Below are positions 5,856-15,184 of a stretch of 25,125 nt of DNA, in pieces. A program made the translations under genes and the position numbers. The notes under the pieces are model-generated. The model ran no database searches. It had not been told where the DNA came from and saw nothing but the letters and a program-made list of their open reading frames with translations. The DNA is from Rhodobacterales bacterium UBA3077 (GTDB lineage Bacteria > Pseudomonadota > Alphaproteobacteria > Rhodobacterales > Rhodobacteraceae): NCBI GenBank assembly GCA_002366685.1, contig DFBP01000113.1:1-25125 (forward strand), in the 5' to 3' direction. Numbering within the stretch: position 1 is the stretch's first letter; every line of letters starts with the position of its first letter.

Positions 5856-8297
5856 ATGGAAAAGGAACGGAAAAAATTGGCAGAAAAACCCTCAGGTCTT
5901 CCGGCGACGGCGTTGAGATCAATCTGTGATCCTCAAGTATTGGGGTTCAAAACAACCGCAGATTTGCCTGACTTTTCCGGCCTTTTGGGGCAGGAGCGGG
6001 CTTTGAAAGCCATCGACCTTGCCGCTGGCATCAAATACCCGAGCTTTAACCTTTATGCTTTAGGGCCGGCGGGCACAGGTCGGCACTCGGCCGTTAGAAC
6101 TTCGCTGGAAGCACAAGCATGCCAACGTCTCACGCCTCGGGACTGGGTGTACGTGAACAATTTTCAAGCACCGCACAAACCAATTGCTCTGGCGCTACCA
6201 AGTGGTATTGCCCCCCGCTTCAAAGCGGCAATGGATGAGTTGATAAACGATCTCGCTTCGGCAATTCCGGCTTTGTTTGAGTCAGACGAATACCAGAACC
6301 GGCGGCAGGCAATTGAACAGAAATTTGCCGATGAACGTGAAGATTCATTTCTGAAACTTAATGCTAGAGCGGTAAAAAGAAATGTAAATATTTTACAAAC
6401 TCCAGACGGGTTTGTGGTGACGGCAATAAAAGACGGCAAGGGGCTTAGCCCGGAAGCGTTTAAGAAACTTCCTGCAAAGGAACGTGCTAAAATTGACCGG
6501 CATATTACCGCAACGCAAGACGATTTAGCCGAAGTTTTAAGAGCAATACCAAAACGGGATAAAATGCATCGCAAAGCTGTGGTTGAACTGAATGCTGCGA
6601 TGGCAAAGCAAACGGTAGAAACAGAAATAGACGAGGTCAGAGAGCAATTTGTAGAGATTGCGGGCATTATTGAATACTTTAAAGCAGTGCGCGAAGATAT
6701 TCTGGAAAACGCCGACTATTTCATTCTGGAAACCGAAGAAAGTAGTGACGGACCTTTCCCGATCGTGACTTCACGATATCACGAATATGCGGAATTTCAT
6801 CGATACACTGTGAATGTAATGGTTACGCATGGCGAAAATGGCAAAATCTGTGCCCCGGTAATTGAAGAGCCTTTACCTACGCTCGCCAACCTGACCGGTC
6901 GGGTCGAATATATTTCGACTATGGGTACTCTGGCGACAAATTTTACGCTTATTAGACCCGGCTCTCTGCATCGGGCAAATGGCGGGTATTTGATGCTCGA
7001 CGCGCGCCGGGTCATATCGGAGGCATTTGCTTGGGATGGTCTGAAGCGCTGCCTACAAGATGGTGCCATCTCGATAATTTCGCCTGCGGAAAAGCTCTCT
7101 CTGGCTAGCACTTCTTCGCTTGAGCCAGATCCGATCCCTCTCGATGTGCGGGTTGTTCTAATAGGCGATAGACTGCTATATTCTCTGTTGCTCCACCTCG
7201 ACCCTGATTTCGCTGAGCTTTTCAAGGTTCAGGCCGATTTCAATACTGATTTTGACCGCTCACCAAAGTCTCTAAACCTTTTCGCCAAAATGATTGGATC
7301 GATTGCTAAACGCGAGAGTTTGAAACCACTCAGCGCGGGCGGTGTCGCTCGGGTAATAGACGAGGCTGCCCGCATTGCAGAGGATGCTGAAAAGCTAACG
7401 CTTAGGGTCGGACAAATTGCCGATATTATGCGTGAAGCCGATCATATCGCGCATAACGCGGGTAAAAAGGTTATTACGGACAAACATGTCACGAGAGCAA
7501 TATCTGCGGCTACGGAAAGAGCCAGTCGCGCGCGCGATCTAGTTCAGGAGTCGATCACACGCAAAGTGAGGCTGATTGATACTTCTGGCAAGAAAGTAGG
7601 ACAGATCAACGGCCTCTCGGTGATGCAATTAGGCGGGTTCAGTTTTGGGAGCCCGACCCGGATAACCGCTAATGTCAGGATGGGGGATGGCAAATTTGTC
7701 GATATCGAACGCGAAGTCGAACTGGGAGGACCGCTGCATTCAAAAGGTGTTCTGATCCTGTCCAGTTATTTGGCATCGCATTACGCGTTGGAGGTTCCAA
7801 TGTCGCTTTGGGCATCTTTGGTATTTGAGCAGAGCTATGGCGGTGTGGACGGCGATAGCGCCTCTTCGGCCGAACTCTATGCGCTCTTATCGGCTCTGGC
7901 TGGTGCACCGATTGACCAATCACTAGCGGTAACCGGGTCGGTCAACCAGAACGGTGAAGTGCAAGCCATCGGCGGCGTAAACGAAAAGATCGAAGGATTC
8001 TATGATATTTGCAAACAGCGCCGGTTAACAGGGAAGCAGGGTGTGTTAATTCCTACGGCGAATGTTTCAGGGTTGATGCTAAGGCAAGATATTGCCGAAG
8101 CCGCCGCCAAAGGCAAGTTCCATATCTATCCGGTCACGCATATCAATGAAGGCATTGAGATACTGACAGGGGTACCTGCGGGTAAACGAGGTCGCGGAGG
8201 CACCTTTGGCGCTGGCACACTCAATGATCGGGTAGAAGAAAGATTGAAAAAATTTGCCTATGATCGGCGCGCATTTATGAAGCCTGAGAAGGGGTGA
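5856..8297 (+). CDS. Lon-like ATP-dependent protease (AAA+ ATPase with S16 peptidase domain)
   Basis: The protein has 813 residues. Walker A is GPAGTGRHS at 70-78, in the form typical of LonB-like proteins. The middle holds a long charged helical insertion (about 150-300), then a Walker B-like region (GGYLMLDARRV, near 376) and an AAA lid. The C-terminal S16 domain has the Ser in GDSASSAE (Ser668) and the Lys in GGVNEKIEG (Lys711), the Lon catalytic dyad. It should degrade unfolded or regulatory proteins in the cytoplasm. Unlike classical LonA it has no N-terminal substrate domain. The ATG at 5856 follows AGGGGAAG; the open frame back to 5790 overlaps the FNR box. It leads a run with the hydrolase and phosphoribosyltransferase genes. 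Confidence 0.9.
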   Translation: MEKERKKLAEKPSGLPATALRSICDPQVLGFKTTADLPDFSGLLGQERALKAIDLAAGIKYPSFNLYALGPAGTGRHSAVRTSLEAQACQRLTPRDWVYVNNFQAPHKPIALALPSGIAPRFKAAMDELINDLASAIPALFESDEYQNRRQAIEQKFADEREDSFLKLNARAVKRNVNILQTPDGFVVTAIKDGKGLSPEAFKKLPAKERAKIDRHITATQDDLAEVLRAIPKRDKMHRKAVVELNAAMAKQTVETEIDEVREQFVEIAGIIEYFKAVREDILENADYFILETEESSDGPFPIVTSRYHEYAEFHRYTVNVMVTHGENGKICAPVIEEPLPTLANLTGRVEYISTMGTLATNFTLIRPGSLHRANGGYLMLDARRVISEAFAWDGLKRCLQDGAISIISPAEKLSLASTSSLEPDPIPLDVRVVLIGDRLLYSLLLHLDPDFAELFKVQADFNTDFDRSPKSLNLFAKMIGSIAKRESLKPLSAGGVARVIDEAARIAEDAEKLTLRVGQIADIMREADHIAHNAGKKVITDKHVTRAISAATERASRARDLVQESITRKVRLIDTSGKKVGQINGLSVMQLGGFSFGSPTRITANVRMGDGKFVDIEREVELGGPLHSKGVLILSSYLASHYALEVPMSLWASLVFEQSYGGVDGDSASSAELYALLSALAGAPIDQSLAVTGSVNQNGEVQAIGGVNEKIEGFYDICKQRRLTGKQGVLIPTANVSGLMLRQDIAEAAAKGKFHIYPVTHINEGIEILTGVPAGKRGRGGTFGAGTLNDRVEERLKKFAYDRRAFMKPEKG

Positions 8298-8518
8298 GCT
8301 CTTGAGCGGGCAGGGGCTGTGTCTCCTCGAATATGATCCGCTTTCTTTGTTATCGAGTGCCTCTCGGATATCGTAATATTACAAGGATGGCTGGGGTCGA
8401 GCGCAATCTCACCATGCTTGACGCAGATCATGGCTCCAAAATTATTTTTGGACTAGAATTCCCGAATGCACCAAAAAGTGGTTTTGATGCAATTCACAAT
8501 CCGGAGGGTGTCGCAGAA

Positions 8519-9175
8519 ATGAAAAACAGACCTATCAATAAGCGTTTTGTTGAGGTTGGCTCAAAAAATCTGGAAGGCATTCTCCGCGTGCCCAAGGATT
8601 CGATTGGTCTCGTGGTTTTTGCTCATGGGGCAGGAAGTAGTCATCTCAGCCCACGGAACAACTTCGTTGCGGAAAGCCTAGGTCAGCGAGGAATTGCTAC
8701 CCTTCTGTTTGATCTGTTAACAGAGGCAGAAGCGTTCGATCGAAAAAACGTATTCGATATACCGCTCCTTAGTGAGCGTTTGCTTGAGGCGGTCAGTTGG
8801 GCGCACATCGAGACTGAACTAGTTGATCTGCCTGTCGGTTTGTTTGGGTCAAGTACCGGCGCGGCTGCGGCCTTGGTCGCTGCGGCTCATGCGCCAGATA
8901 GAGTCGATGTTGTCGTGTCGCGCGGTGGGCGAGCCGATATGGCCGGAGAGGCACTGCCAAAGGTGCGGTCGCCGACACTGCTCATCGTTGGTGGAAGAGA
9001 CGGCATCGTAGTCAATATGAACGAGGAGGCCAGCAACGCACTTTGTTGTAAAAATCGGCTCGAGATAGTGCCCGGTGCAACGCACCTTTTTGAAGAGCCG
9101 GGCGCGCTTGATCAGGTGGTTGCTTTGGCGGGGGATTGGTTTGAAAAATATCTACGCGTGGCGGGAGAAAAGTGA
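8519..9175 (+). CDS. Alpha/beta hydrolase (dienelactone hydrolase-like)
   Basis: The protein has 218 residues from the ATG at 8519, with GGAGG 12 nt upstream. The frame is open back to 8333, but the added 62 residues are not family-like and would nearly fill the gap after the Lon gene. The fold signals are VVFAHGAGSSHLSPRN (oxyanion strand), GLFGSSTGAAAAL with the nucleophile Ser112 in a GxSxG elbow, LIVGGRDGIV for the acidic residue and GATHLFEEPG for the histidine. The substrate is unknown. Its TGA overlaps the ATG of the phosphoribosyltransferase by one base, so translation is probably coupled. The two activities also occur as a single fused protein in other bacteria, which supports a joint role. 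Confidence 0.85.
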   Translation: MKNRPINKRFVEVGSKNLEGILRVPKDSIGLVVFAHGAGSSHLSPRNNFVAESLGQRGIATLLFDLLTEAEAFDRKNVFDIPLLSERLLEAVSWAHIETELVDLPVGLFGSSTGAAAALVAAAHAPDRVDVVVSRGGRADMAGEALPKVRSPTLLIVGGRDGIVVNMNEEASNALCCKNRLEIVPGATHLFEEPGALDQVVALAGDWFEKYLRVAGEK

Positions 9176-9837
9176 TGAAATCATTTCGTGATCGCATTGA
9201 AGCAGGTCGGTTGCTTGCAGATGAGCTAGCTAAAAAGGAATACCCAGACCCTGTGGTGCTTGCTTTGCCGCGCGGCGGTGTGCCGATTGGCCTAGAGGTA
9301 GCGCGTCGTTTGAAAGCACCGCTCGACCTCGTCATGGTGCGCAAAATCGGCGTGCCTTATCAGCCAGAGCTAGCTGCCGCGGCCGTAGTAAACGGCGATC
9401 ATCCTGAACTTGTGATAAACGAAGCTATCGTCGCCAGAGTCGGCTTAGATAAAAGCGAAATTAATCATCTGGCCGACGTACAGCTTGCCGAAATCAAGCG
9501 CCGACGCGGGATATACTTGAAGGATCGCGCACCAGTTTCTGTAGAAGGGCGAACGGCGATCGTTGTCGATGACGGTATAGCCACGGGAGCCACCGTTCGG
9601 GCATCACTGAAGGCAGTGCGTCGTAGAAATCCTGAAAAACTTGTGCTCGCGGTTCCCGTGGCATCTGCCGACGCACTTGAATTGCTTCGCGCCCAAGTTG
9701 ACGATCTTATTTGCATCGAAACGCCGGAGTTATTCTACGCTATCGGCGCTCATTACATCGACTTTTCGCAGGTGTCCGATGAAGAAGTGGTACTTCTGCT
9801 CAATGAGGCCGACCAGTTATGTGCGCCGTCAAAGTGA
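9175..9837 (+). CDS. Phosphoribosyltransferase-fold protein
   Basis: The protein has 220 residues. It has a type I PRTase core: VVLALPRGGVPIGLEVARRL near the N-terminus, LVMVRKIGVPYQPELAAAAV (flexible-loop region) and the PRPP-binding loop VVDDGIATGAT at 130-140. The two acidic residues followed by the TGAT turn are as expected. Family members from stress clusters have no proven substrate and the base pocket cannot be read here. Translation likely starts at the ATG at 9175, which overlaps the hydrolase stop; a GTG at 9172 is the alternative. It is the last gene of the Lon run and is convergent with the importer operon. Confidence 0.87.
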   Translation: MKSFRDRIEAGRLLADELAKKEYPDPVVLALPRGGVPIGLEVARRLKAPLDLVMVRKIGVPYQPELAAAAVVNGDHPELVINEAIVARVGLDKSEINHLADVQLAEIKRRRGIYLKDRAPVSVEGRTAIVVDDGIATGATVRASLKAVRRRNPEKLVLAVPVASADALELLRAQVDDLICIETPELFYAIGAHYIDFSQVSDEEVVLLLNEADQLCAPSK

Positions 9838-9928
9838 TTTCAAGAAATCTGCACCTAAGTCTAAGCTATTACGTTTAATGCGTGGTGTTTTCGCACTCTG
9901 CGGGACAGGAACCAACACAAAATAGAGG

Positions 9929-11203
9929 CTATTCTTTTATATAGGCTTGCCCATCGGCGGCTGGTGGGCGCGCACGGCCGACAAGTCCGGCCACAAGAAT
10001 GATCGTCGCTATATATGGTGCCATCGCCAGAAACTCGGAAGGAATCGGCGTTTGTAGAAGCGCCAGTTTTTGCTGCATGGAATCCGCAAAGCCGAAGACC
10101 AGCGCCGCCATTAACGCCCCGAACGGATGCCATCGACCTACAATCATCGCCGCCAACCCGATATAGCCAAGTCCGTTTGTCATACCTTCGTCAAATCGCC
10201 CGACCGAGCCCAGCGTAAACCATGCGCCGCCAAAGCCAGCAACCATTCCGGCCACAGTCACGTTGATGTAGCGCGTCCGGTAGACATTGATACCAAGAGT
10301 ATCGGCAGCCTGCGGATGCTCGCCGACCGCGCGAGCGCGCAGGCCGCTCCGCGTATAGAACAAGTAATAGGTGGCAACGCAGACCATAATGAACGCGCCA
10401 TAAACAAATATGTTTTGCTGGAAGAAAACCGGCCCGATCACCGGTAGATCACTCAAGAAAGGAATACGAACCGGCCGAAACACTGGGGCATTATTCAGAA
10501 AACGGAACTCCTGATAGACTTGGCTGCTGACGTAAGAAGTCACGCCAAGCACAAAGAGGTTGATCACAACACCGGCGATGATCTGGTCAACGCGGTAAGT
10601 CACCACCAGCGCCGCCAAAATAAAGCCAAACAAACCACCGACCGCAACCGCCGCAGCCAAGCCGCCAAATCCACCAAGCAGCGAACCGACCAACGCGCCG
10701 GTAAAGGCACCCGCCAATAGCATTCCCTCTATGGCGATATTAACGACCGCTACCCTTTCAGAGAGAACGCCTGCCAGCCCACCGAGCGCTATGGGAACCG
10801 CCCGCACAACCGTTGCTTGAAGCATGCCCGTCAGGGAAAACGATTTTCCCGCCGTTGCCCAGACGAGAAACGCGGCAACCGCCAACAACAGCCCAAACCC
10901 CATTGAAAGTCCCGTCCATTTGACTCCGCCACGCATGAACTGTCGCGCGCCCAAAAAAGCCAGAACCGCCGCCGCGATGTAACTGAATGCCATCGCGGGC
11001 ACGACCAGATTAGGGGCCGCCCAAGGATCGTTGGGACGTGACAGGCGGAATACGGCGTCTCCTCCCGACGTGCCAAAGGCAAAGACATAGGCCACAAGGA
11101 CGGATAAGCAAATCAATATCACACCAGTATTTCTGGCCTGACGGACCTTCGCAGTATCCAGTTTGCGAGCTTGAGCATCTATCGGATTCATCGTTTTTGC
11201 CAT
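9929..11203 (-). CDS. ABC transporter permease, BMP/nucleoside-type importer (second permease)
   Basis: The 424-residue membrane protein has about ten hydrophobic segments and the BPD_transp_2 core typical of nucleoside importers (VALGGLAGVLSERVAVVN-like region, NIAIEGMLLAGAF, GINVYRTRYINVTVAGMVAG, GLGYIGLAAMIVGRW). Relative to small family members it has a longer N-terminus with two extra hydrophobic segments before the core. It starts at 11203, 6 nt after the stop of the first permease, with AAAGGAG overlapping that stop. With the 11210-12343 product it should form the transmembrane channel. It is the last gene of the importer operon. Confidence 0.9.
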   Translation of the reverse strand: MAKTMNPIDAQARKLDTAKVRQARNTGVILICLSVLVAYVFAFGTSGGDAVFRLSRPNDPWAAPNLVVPAMAFSYIAAAVLAFLGARQFMRGGVKWTGLSMGFGLLLAVAAFLVWATAGKSFSLTGMLQATVVRAVPIALGGLAGVLSERVAVVNIAIEGMLLAGAFTGALVGSLLGGFGGLAAAVAVGGLFGFILAALVVTYRVDQIIAGVVINLFVLGVTSYVSSQVYQEFRFLNNAPVFRPVRIPFLSDLPVIGPVFFQQNIFVYGAFIMVCVATYYLFYTRSGLRARAVGEHPQAADTLGINVYRTRYINVTVAGMVAGFGGAWFTLGSVGRFDEGMTNGLGYIGLAAMIVGRWHPFGALMAALVFGFADSMQQKLALLQTPIPSEFLAMAPYIATIILVAGLVGRARPPAADGQAYIKE

Positions 11204-11209
11204 ATCCGT

Positions 11210-12343
11210 TTACTCCTTTCCTGCACGGGTTTCTTTTTGAAACCCCCAGGGGAAAATCTTTCTGACCAAAAGCGGCGCGGCAATGAAAACAATTATGAGC
11301 GCCTGAATGATCGCGATCAGGTCGATACTGACCCCGGCATCAACCTGCATCTGGCGGCCACCAGCCTCCAAAGCGCCAAACAACAGCCCCGCCATCAATA
11401 CGCCTACCGGATGGGATCGCCCAAGTAAGGCGACAGCGATGGCATCAAACCCGATTCCCGCCGAAAAGCCGGGTGTTGCCCGCCCAAGCACGCCCAACGT
11501 CTGGTTGGCACCGGCAAGGCCGGCCATGGCACCGGCAAAGACCATAACGATCACGATAATCAACCCCGATCGCATACCGGCATAGCGTGCAGCCTCGGGG
11601 TTGGCCCCACTGGCGCGGAATTCAAAGCCGAAGGTCGTTTTGAACAGAAGCCAGTACACGAGGAACACCGCGACCAGCATCACGAATAACCCGCTATGGA
11701 GCCGAAGGTTGGGGTCTATCCATTCCAGCAACCGGGGGAGCTCGGCACTATCCAGAACCGATCTGGAAATAGGGTCGGCGCGACCTTCACGCTGCACCAC
11801 TGGCAGGCGCAAGATGTAATCAACCAGCCGGTACGACATCAGGTTCAGCATTATGGTGGAAATAACCTCATGAGCACCCGTCGCGGCGCGCAGCCAGCCA
11901 GCGATACCGGCATACAGTCCGCCCGCAACAGCGCCAGCAATAAGGGCAAGCGGAAGGTGCACGTATGTCGGCATTCCGGCAAAACTAAAGCCCACAATGA
12001 CCGCAGCCATGCCGCCGATTAAAAGCTGTCCTTCAGCCCCGATATTAAACAGCCCCGCCCTGAATCCAACAGCCATGCCCAAGCTGGCCAGAACCAAAGG
12101 CGTTGCCGCCGTCAGAGTTTCTGAAATAGCATTTACAGAGCCAACCGAACCCACAACAAGCGCCACGTATGAGCGCCCGATTGTTGCTAGGTCAACATTC
12201 GTTGCCAGCATGGCAACCGCGCCAAGAATGAGCGCTACGATGACCGCAAAAACGGGGACCACGACCATGTCCTCGAAATCAACGCGACCCGGAGCCGCGC
12301 GTTGCAGGAGTTTTTCAGATAAGCTTTCCGTTTGCTCGTTCAT
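11210..12343 (-). CDS. ABC transporter permease, BMP/nucleoside-type importer (first permease)
   Basis: The protein has 377 residues with about nine or ten hydrophobic segments. The family core is visible as TPLVLASLGMAVGFRAGLFN, NIGAEGQLLIGG, TGAHEVISTIMLNLMSYRLVDYI, FRASGANPEAARYAGM and FDAIAVALLGRSHPVGVLMAG. It corresponds to the NupP/YufP type of permease that works with a double ATPase and a BMP binding protein. Its ATG overlaps the stop of the ATPase gene (ATGA), so translation is probably coupled. The solute may be purine nucleosides or related bases; the sequence alone does not separate these. Confidence 0.9.
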   Translation of the reverse strand: MNEQTESLSEKLLQRAAPGRVDFEDMVVVPVFAVIVALILGAVAMLATNVDLATIGRSYVALVVGSVGSVNAISETLTAATPLVLASLGMAVGFRAGLFNIGAEGQLLIGGMAAVIVGFSFAGMPTYVHLPLALIAGAVAGGLYAGIAGWLRAATGAHEVISTIMLNLMSYRLVDYILRLPVVQREGRADPISRSVLDSAELPRLLEWIDPNLRLHSGLFVMLVAVFLVYWLLFKTTFGFEFRASGANPEAARYAGMRSGLIIVIVMVFAGAMAGLAGANQTLGVLGRATPGFSAGIGFDAIAVALLGRSHPVGVLMAGLLFGALEAGGRQMQVDAGVSIDLIAIIQALIIVFIAAPLLVRKIFPWGFQKETRAGKE

Positions 12344-13851
12344 GCCACTGCTCCTGCCATTGCTAAACCGATGGTGTTTTTATCGAGTGGATGTGTGGTC
12401 GCATCAAACTCCGCCACGATCCGGCCTTCAAACATCACCACAACCCTATCCGAAAGAGCCATTATTTCATCGAGTTCAGATGAAACAAACAAAACTCCGT
12501 CGCCTTCATCGCGGGCGTTGATGATGCGGCTATGAATATATTCGATTGATCCGACATCAAGCCCGCGTGTCGGCTGCGCCGCAATCAAAAACATGGTTTC
12601 GCGGGACAATTCGCGCGCGACGACCATCTTTTGCTGATTGCCTCCCGAAAGATTACCCGCCGCATCGTGCACCGAGGTCATTCGCACATCATAATCCGCC
12701 GCCACCCGCGCCGAGTTTTTATAGGCTTTTGGCCAGTTTATTACTCGGTGCTTTGAGAAGCGATCATCGTAGTAGGTATCAAGAACCATATTCTCGGCGA
12801 TGCTGAAGTCGGCGATCATACCCATCCGCTGTCTGTCCTCGGGAATATGCGCAATTCCCATCCGGTGCCGCGCCCTTGTCGAGGCGTGCGTGATGTTTTG
12901 ACCGTTGAATTTTACTGTTCCACCAGCTACGCGTGTCAGACCGGTCAGAGCTTCGATCAAAGAAGACTGGCCGTTACCCTGCACGCCCGCAACGCCAACT
13001 ATTTCGCCGCTGTGCACTTTCAGGTTAATGCCATCAACAGCAACATCATCGTTCTCTCGCAACACCGTCAAGTCCTCAATATCCAGCAAAACATCCGCAG
13101 GTGCATAGGGCTCTTTGTCCACGTTAAAACTAACCGGGCGCCCAACCATCATTTCGGCTAATTCAGTCTGTGTTGTTGTTTGGGGGTCTCCCTCACCGAC
13201 GATCTGGCCACGCCGCAAAACGCTAATGCGATCGGAGATATCCAGAATTTCATGTAGTTTATGAGTTATAAAAACAATCGCCTTGCCCGTGTCGCGCAGA
13301 GATTTGACGATCTCGAAAAACTCGGTGACCTCTTGCGGGGTTAACACAGCCGTAGGCTCATCAAATATAATTACATCAGCAGAACGAAACAAAACCTTGA
13401 TGATCTCAACACGTTGCTGAATGCCGACCGGCAGGTTTTCGATCAGCTCGTCCGGATCAACCTCAAGGCCGTATTTCTGGTTAATTTCGCGCACTTGCAG
13501 GCGCGCTTTCTTCAGGTCCAGATAGTCGATCTTTCCCGTTGGCTCAACGCCTAGGATAACATTCTCGGCGACCGTAAAAACGGGGATCAGCATAAAGTGC
13601 TGATGCACCATGCCGATACCGGCACTAATTGAATCCCCCGGGCCTTTGAAATCCACGGGCTTGCCATTAATCAAAATTTCGCCTTCGTCGGCGGTGTAAA
13701 GCCCGCTCAGAACATTCATGAGGGTAGATTTTCCAGCGCCGTTCTCACCGAGAAGCCCCAAAACTTCGCCCGCACGAATTGTCAGATTGACATCGTCATT
13801 GGCGACGACTTCACCGAAACGTTTGGTGATATTGCGTAACTCGACTTCCAA
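12340..13851 (-). CDS. ABC importer ATPase with two nucleotide-binding domains (BMP/nucleoside type)
   Basis: The protein has 503 residues from a TTG at 13851 with AGGAG 7 nt upstream. An ATG at 13905 in the same frame would add 18 residues lacking family character; the TTG opens directly on VELRNITKRFGEVVANDDV. The first domain has Walker A GENGAGKST (35-43), a degenerate signature LPVGIQQR and Walker B IIFDEPTAVL. The second has the weak Walker A GVQGNGQSS, a good signature LSGGNQQK and AAQPTRGLDV in place of a canonical Walker B. This asymmetry is normal for sugar/nucleoside double ATPases. It is the second gene of the operon. Confidence 0.9.
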   Translation of the reverse strand: MEVELRNITKRFGEVVANDDVNLTIRAGEVLGLLGENGAGKSTLMNVLSGLYTADEGEILINGKPVDFKGPGDSISAGIGMVHQHFMLIPVFTVAENVILGVEPTGKIDYLDLKKARLQVREINQKYGLEVDPDELIENLPVGIQQRVEIIKVLFRSADVIIFDEPTAVLTPQEVTEFFEIVKSLRDTGKAIVFITHKLHEILDISDRISVLRRGQIVGEGDPQTTTQTELAEMMVGRPVSFNVDKEPYAPADVLLDIEDLTVLRENDDVAVDGINLKVHSGEIVGVAGVQGNGQSSLIEALTGLTRVAGGTVKFNGQNITHASTRARHRMGIAHIPEDRQRMGMIADFSIAENMVLDTYYDDRFSKHRVINWPKAYKNSARVAADYDVRMTSVHDAAGNLSGGNQQKMVVARELSRETMFLIAAQPTRGLDVGSIEYIHSRIINARDEGDGVLFVSSELDEIMALSDRVVVMFEGRIVAEFDATTHPLDKNTIGLAMAGAVA

Positions 13852-13932
13852 TGTACTGCTCCTGACACAGGGACTATAAGGTCCGCCGCCAAAGCTCCAA
13901 ACCATGGCGACGGATAGCGTTACTTTAGTGTG

Positions 13933-14964
13933 TCAGCCACCGACCGAAATTGAACCGTCAGAAATGCCCTGACGAATAACGTCAAGTTCCTTCTTCAATT
14001 CATCGGAAACCATGGCTTCCATATCATGGAAAGGTGCAAGATCGACACCGCCATTGGCGAGTGTACCCACAAGAACGCCACCTTCGAAAGTGCCGGACAT
14101 AGCCGCTTCGATAACATCCAATACAGTAGCATCCATCCGTTTGGTGATAGATGTCAGATAGACGTGCTGTTTGGCAGGGTCGGTCAGATAAAGGTCCGCA
14201 TCAACCCCAATGATCTTCAACTTGTCTACGCCCAGTTCATCTGCCAGCGCCGCGGAGCCCAAACCTACCGGGCCAGCAACCGGAAGCACAATGTCGGCTC
14301 CTTCGTCATAGAGGTTTTGGGCATAGGCACGCCCGTCATCTAGCGAGTCGAAGTTGTTGGTAAACAACCCTTCGCGGCTATCGACATCCCAACCCAGCAC
14401 TGCAACGTTCGTTCCTTTTTCGGCGTTGTGATAGTTAACGCCGTGAACAAAGCCATCCATAAAGATAGTTACCGGTGGAATATTGATGCCACCAAAAGTC
14501 CCGACAATGCCGGTCTCAGAGACACCTGCAGCTAAGTAGCCCGCCATAAACGCAGCCTCGTCGGTGGCGTAGACCTGCCCGAGAACATTCGGAATTGCCG
14601 GATCGTAAGCATAATCGACGATCGAGAATTTTTGATCAGGGTTGGCTTCGGCCGCTGCCTGAGTTGCATCGCCCAGTAAGAAACCAACGGTAATGATAAC
14701 ATCACATTGGCCGCCGAGTAGCGAAACGATATTCGCCTCGTAATCCGTTTCGGCTTGGGATTCCAGAAAACGACCATCAATCCCTAGGGTCTCCTGTGCG
14801 TCCAGAACGCCTTTCCAGGCTGTTTGGTTAAAGCTGTTGTCATCAATACCGCCAGTATCTGTCACCTGACAAGCTGTGAAATCCGCCGCGGCAACTGTGC
14901 TGCCCAGCAAGATTCCGACTCCTGAAATCAGGGCCAGCACCTTATTTTTTTGTAGTTCAAGCAT
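13933..14964 (-). CDS. BMP-family ABC transporter substrate-binding protein
   Basis: The protein has 343 residues. It begins with a Sec signal peptide (KNKVLALISGVGILLGSTVAAA, cleavage probably after AAA near residue 27) and has no lipobox, so it should be soluble in the periplasm. The mature part is a BMP/PnrA-like fold: DTGGIDDNSFNQTAWKG at the binding cleft, GGQCDVIITVGFLLGDA, FSIVDYAYDP, GTFGGINIPPVTIFMDGF and VAGPVGLGS. The family binds nucleosides or related compounds. The start is well supported by AGGAGG 8 nt upstream. It leads the importer operon and is followed by an 81-nt gap before the ATPase. Confidence 0.92.
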   Translation of the reverse strand: MLELQKNKVLALISGVGILLGSTVAAADFTACQVTDTGGIDDNSFNQTAWKGVLDAQETLGIDGRFLESQAETDYEANIVSLLGGQCDVIITVGFLLGDATQAAAEANPDQKFSIVDYAYDPAIPNVLGQVYATDEAAFMAGYLAAGVSETGIVGTFGGINIPPVTIFMDGFVHGVNYHNAEKGTNVAVLGWDVDSREGLFTNNFDSLDDGRAYAQNLYDEGADIVLPVAGPVGLGSAALADELGVDKLKIIGVDADLYLTDPAKQHVYLTSITKRMDATVLDVIEAAMSGTFEGGVLVGTLANGGVDLAPFHDMEAMVSDELKKELDVIRQGISDGSISVGG

Positions 14965-15041
14965 CGCATATTCCTCCTGATAAAATGGAGTAGATGGAAG
15001 GCATCAATAACAGAACCCGAGTATCCCACCTCGCTCCTATA

Positions 15042-15056
15042 GCAGATTTTGTCTGC
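15042..15056. repeat. Inverted repeat GCAGA-N5-TCTGC upstream of the binding-protein gene
   Basis: GCAGATTTTGTCTGC lies 78-92 bp upstream of the minus-strand importer operon. The 5-bp arms around a 5-nt centre could be an operator or a small hairpin. Only one copy is seen, so this is tentative. Confidence 0.3.
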
Positions 15057-15096
15057 CAGCATCCGCCCATTCAATCACTGATCGAGCGAAGCATCA

Positions 15097-15138
15097 ATGA
15101 TTTAAGTCAAAAACATGAGGGATTAAACGTGATACACT
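15097..15138 (+). promoter_or_regulatory. FNR/FixK-type box and -10 of the DUF2267 gene
   Basis: ATGATTTAAGTCAA at 15097-15110 has one mismatch from TTGA-N6-TCAA. TACACT at 15133-15138 gives a start near 15145, placing the box centre at about -41.5. The promoter looks intact although the gene it serves is broken, so transcription would now run into the IS. Confidence 0.6.
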
Positions 15139-15184
15139 GAAGGGAGTCGAACGCATTTCTTAACATTAGAGTAAGGAGATCGTT

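Noticed and set aside
9836..9849. GATTTC-AA-GAAATC as a terminator of the Lon operon
   Set aside because: The stem is short and A/T-rich, overlaps the stop codon and is not followed by a T-run.
13425..13440. CCGGCAG match to the mini-element in the importer ATPase gene
   Set aside because: It encodes the conserved NLPVGIQQ signature and lacks the rest of the element.
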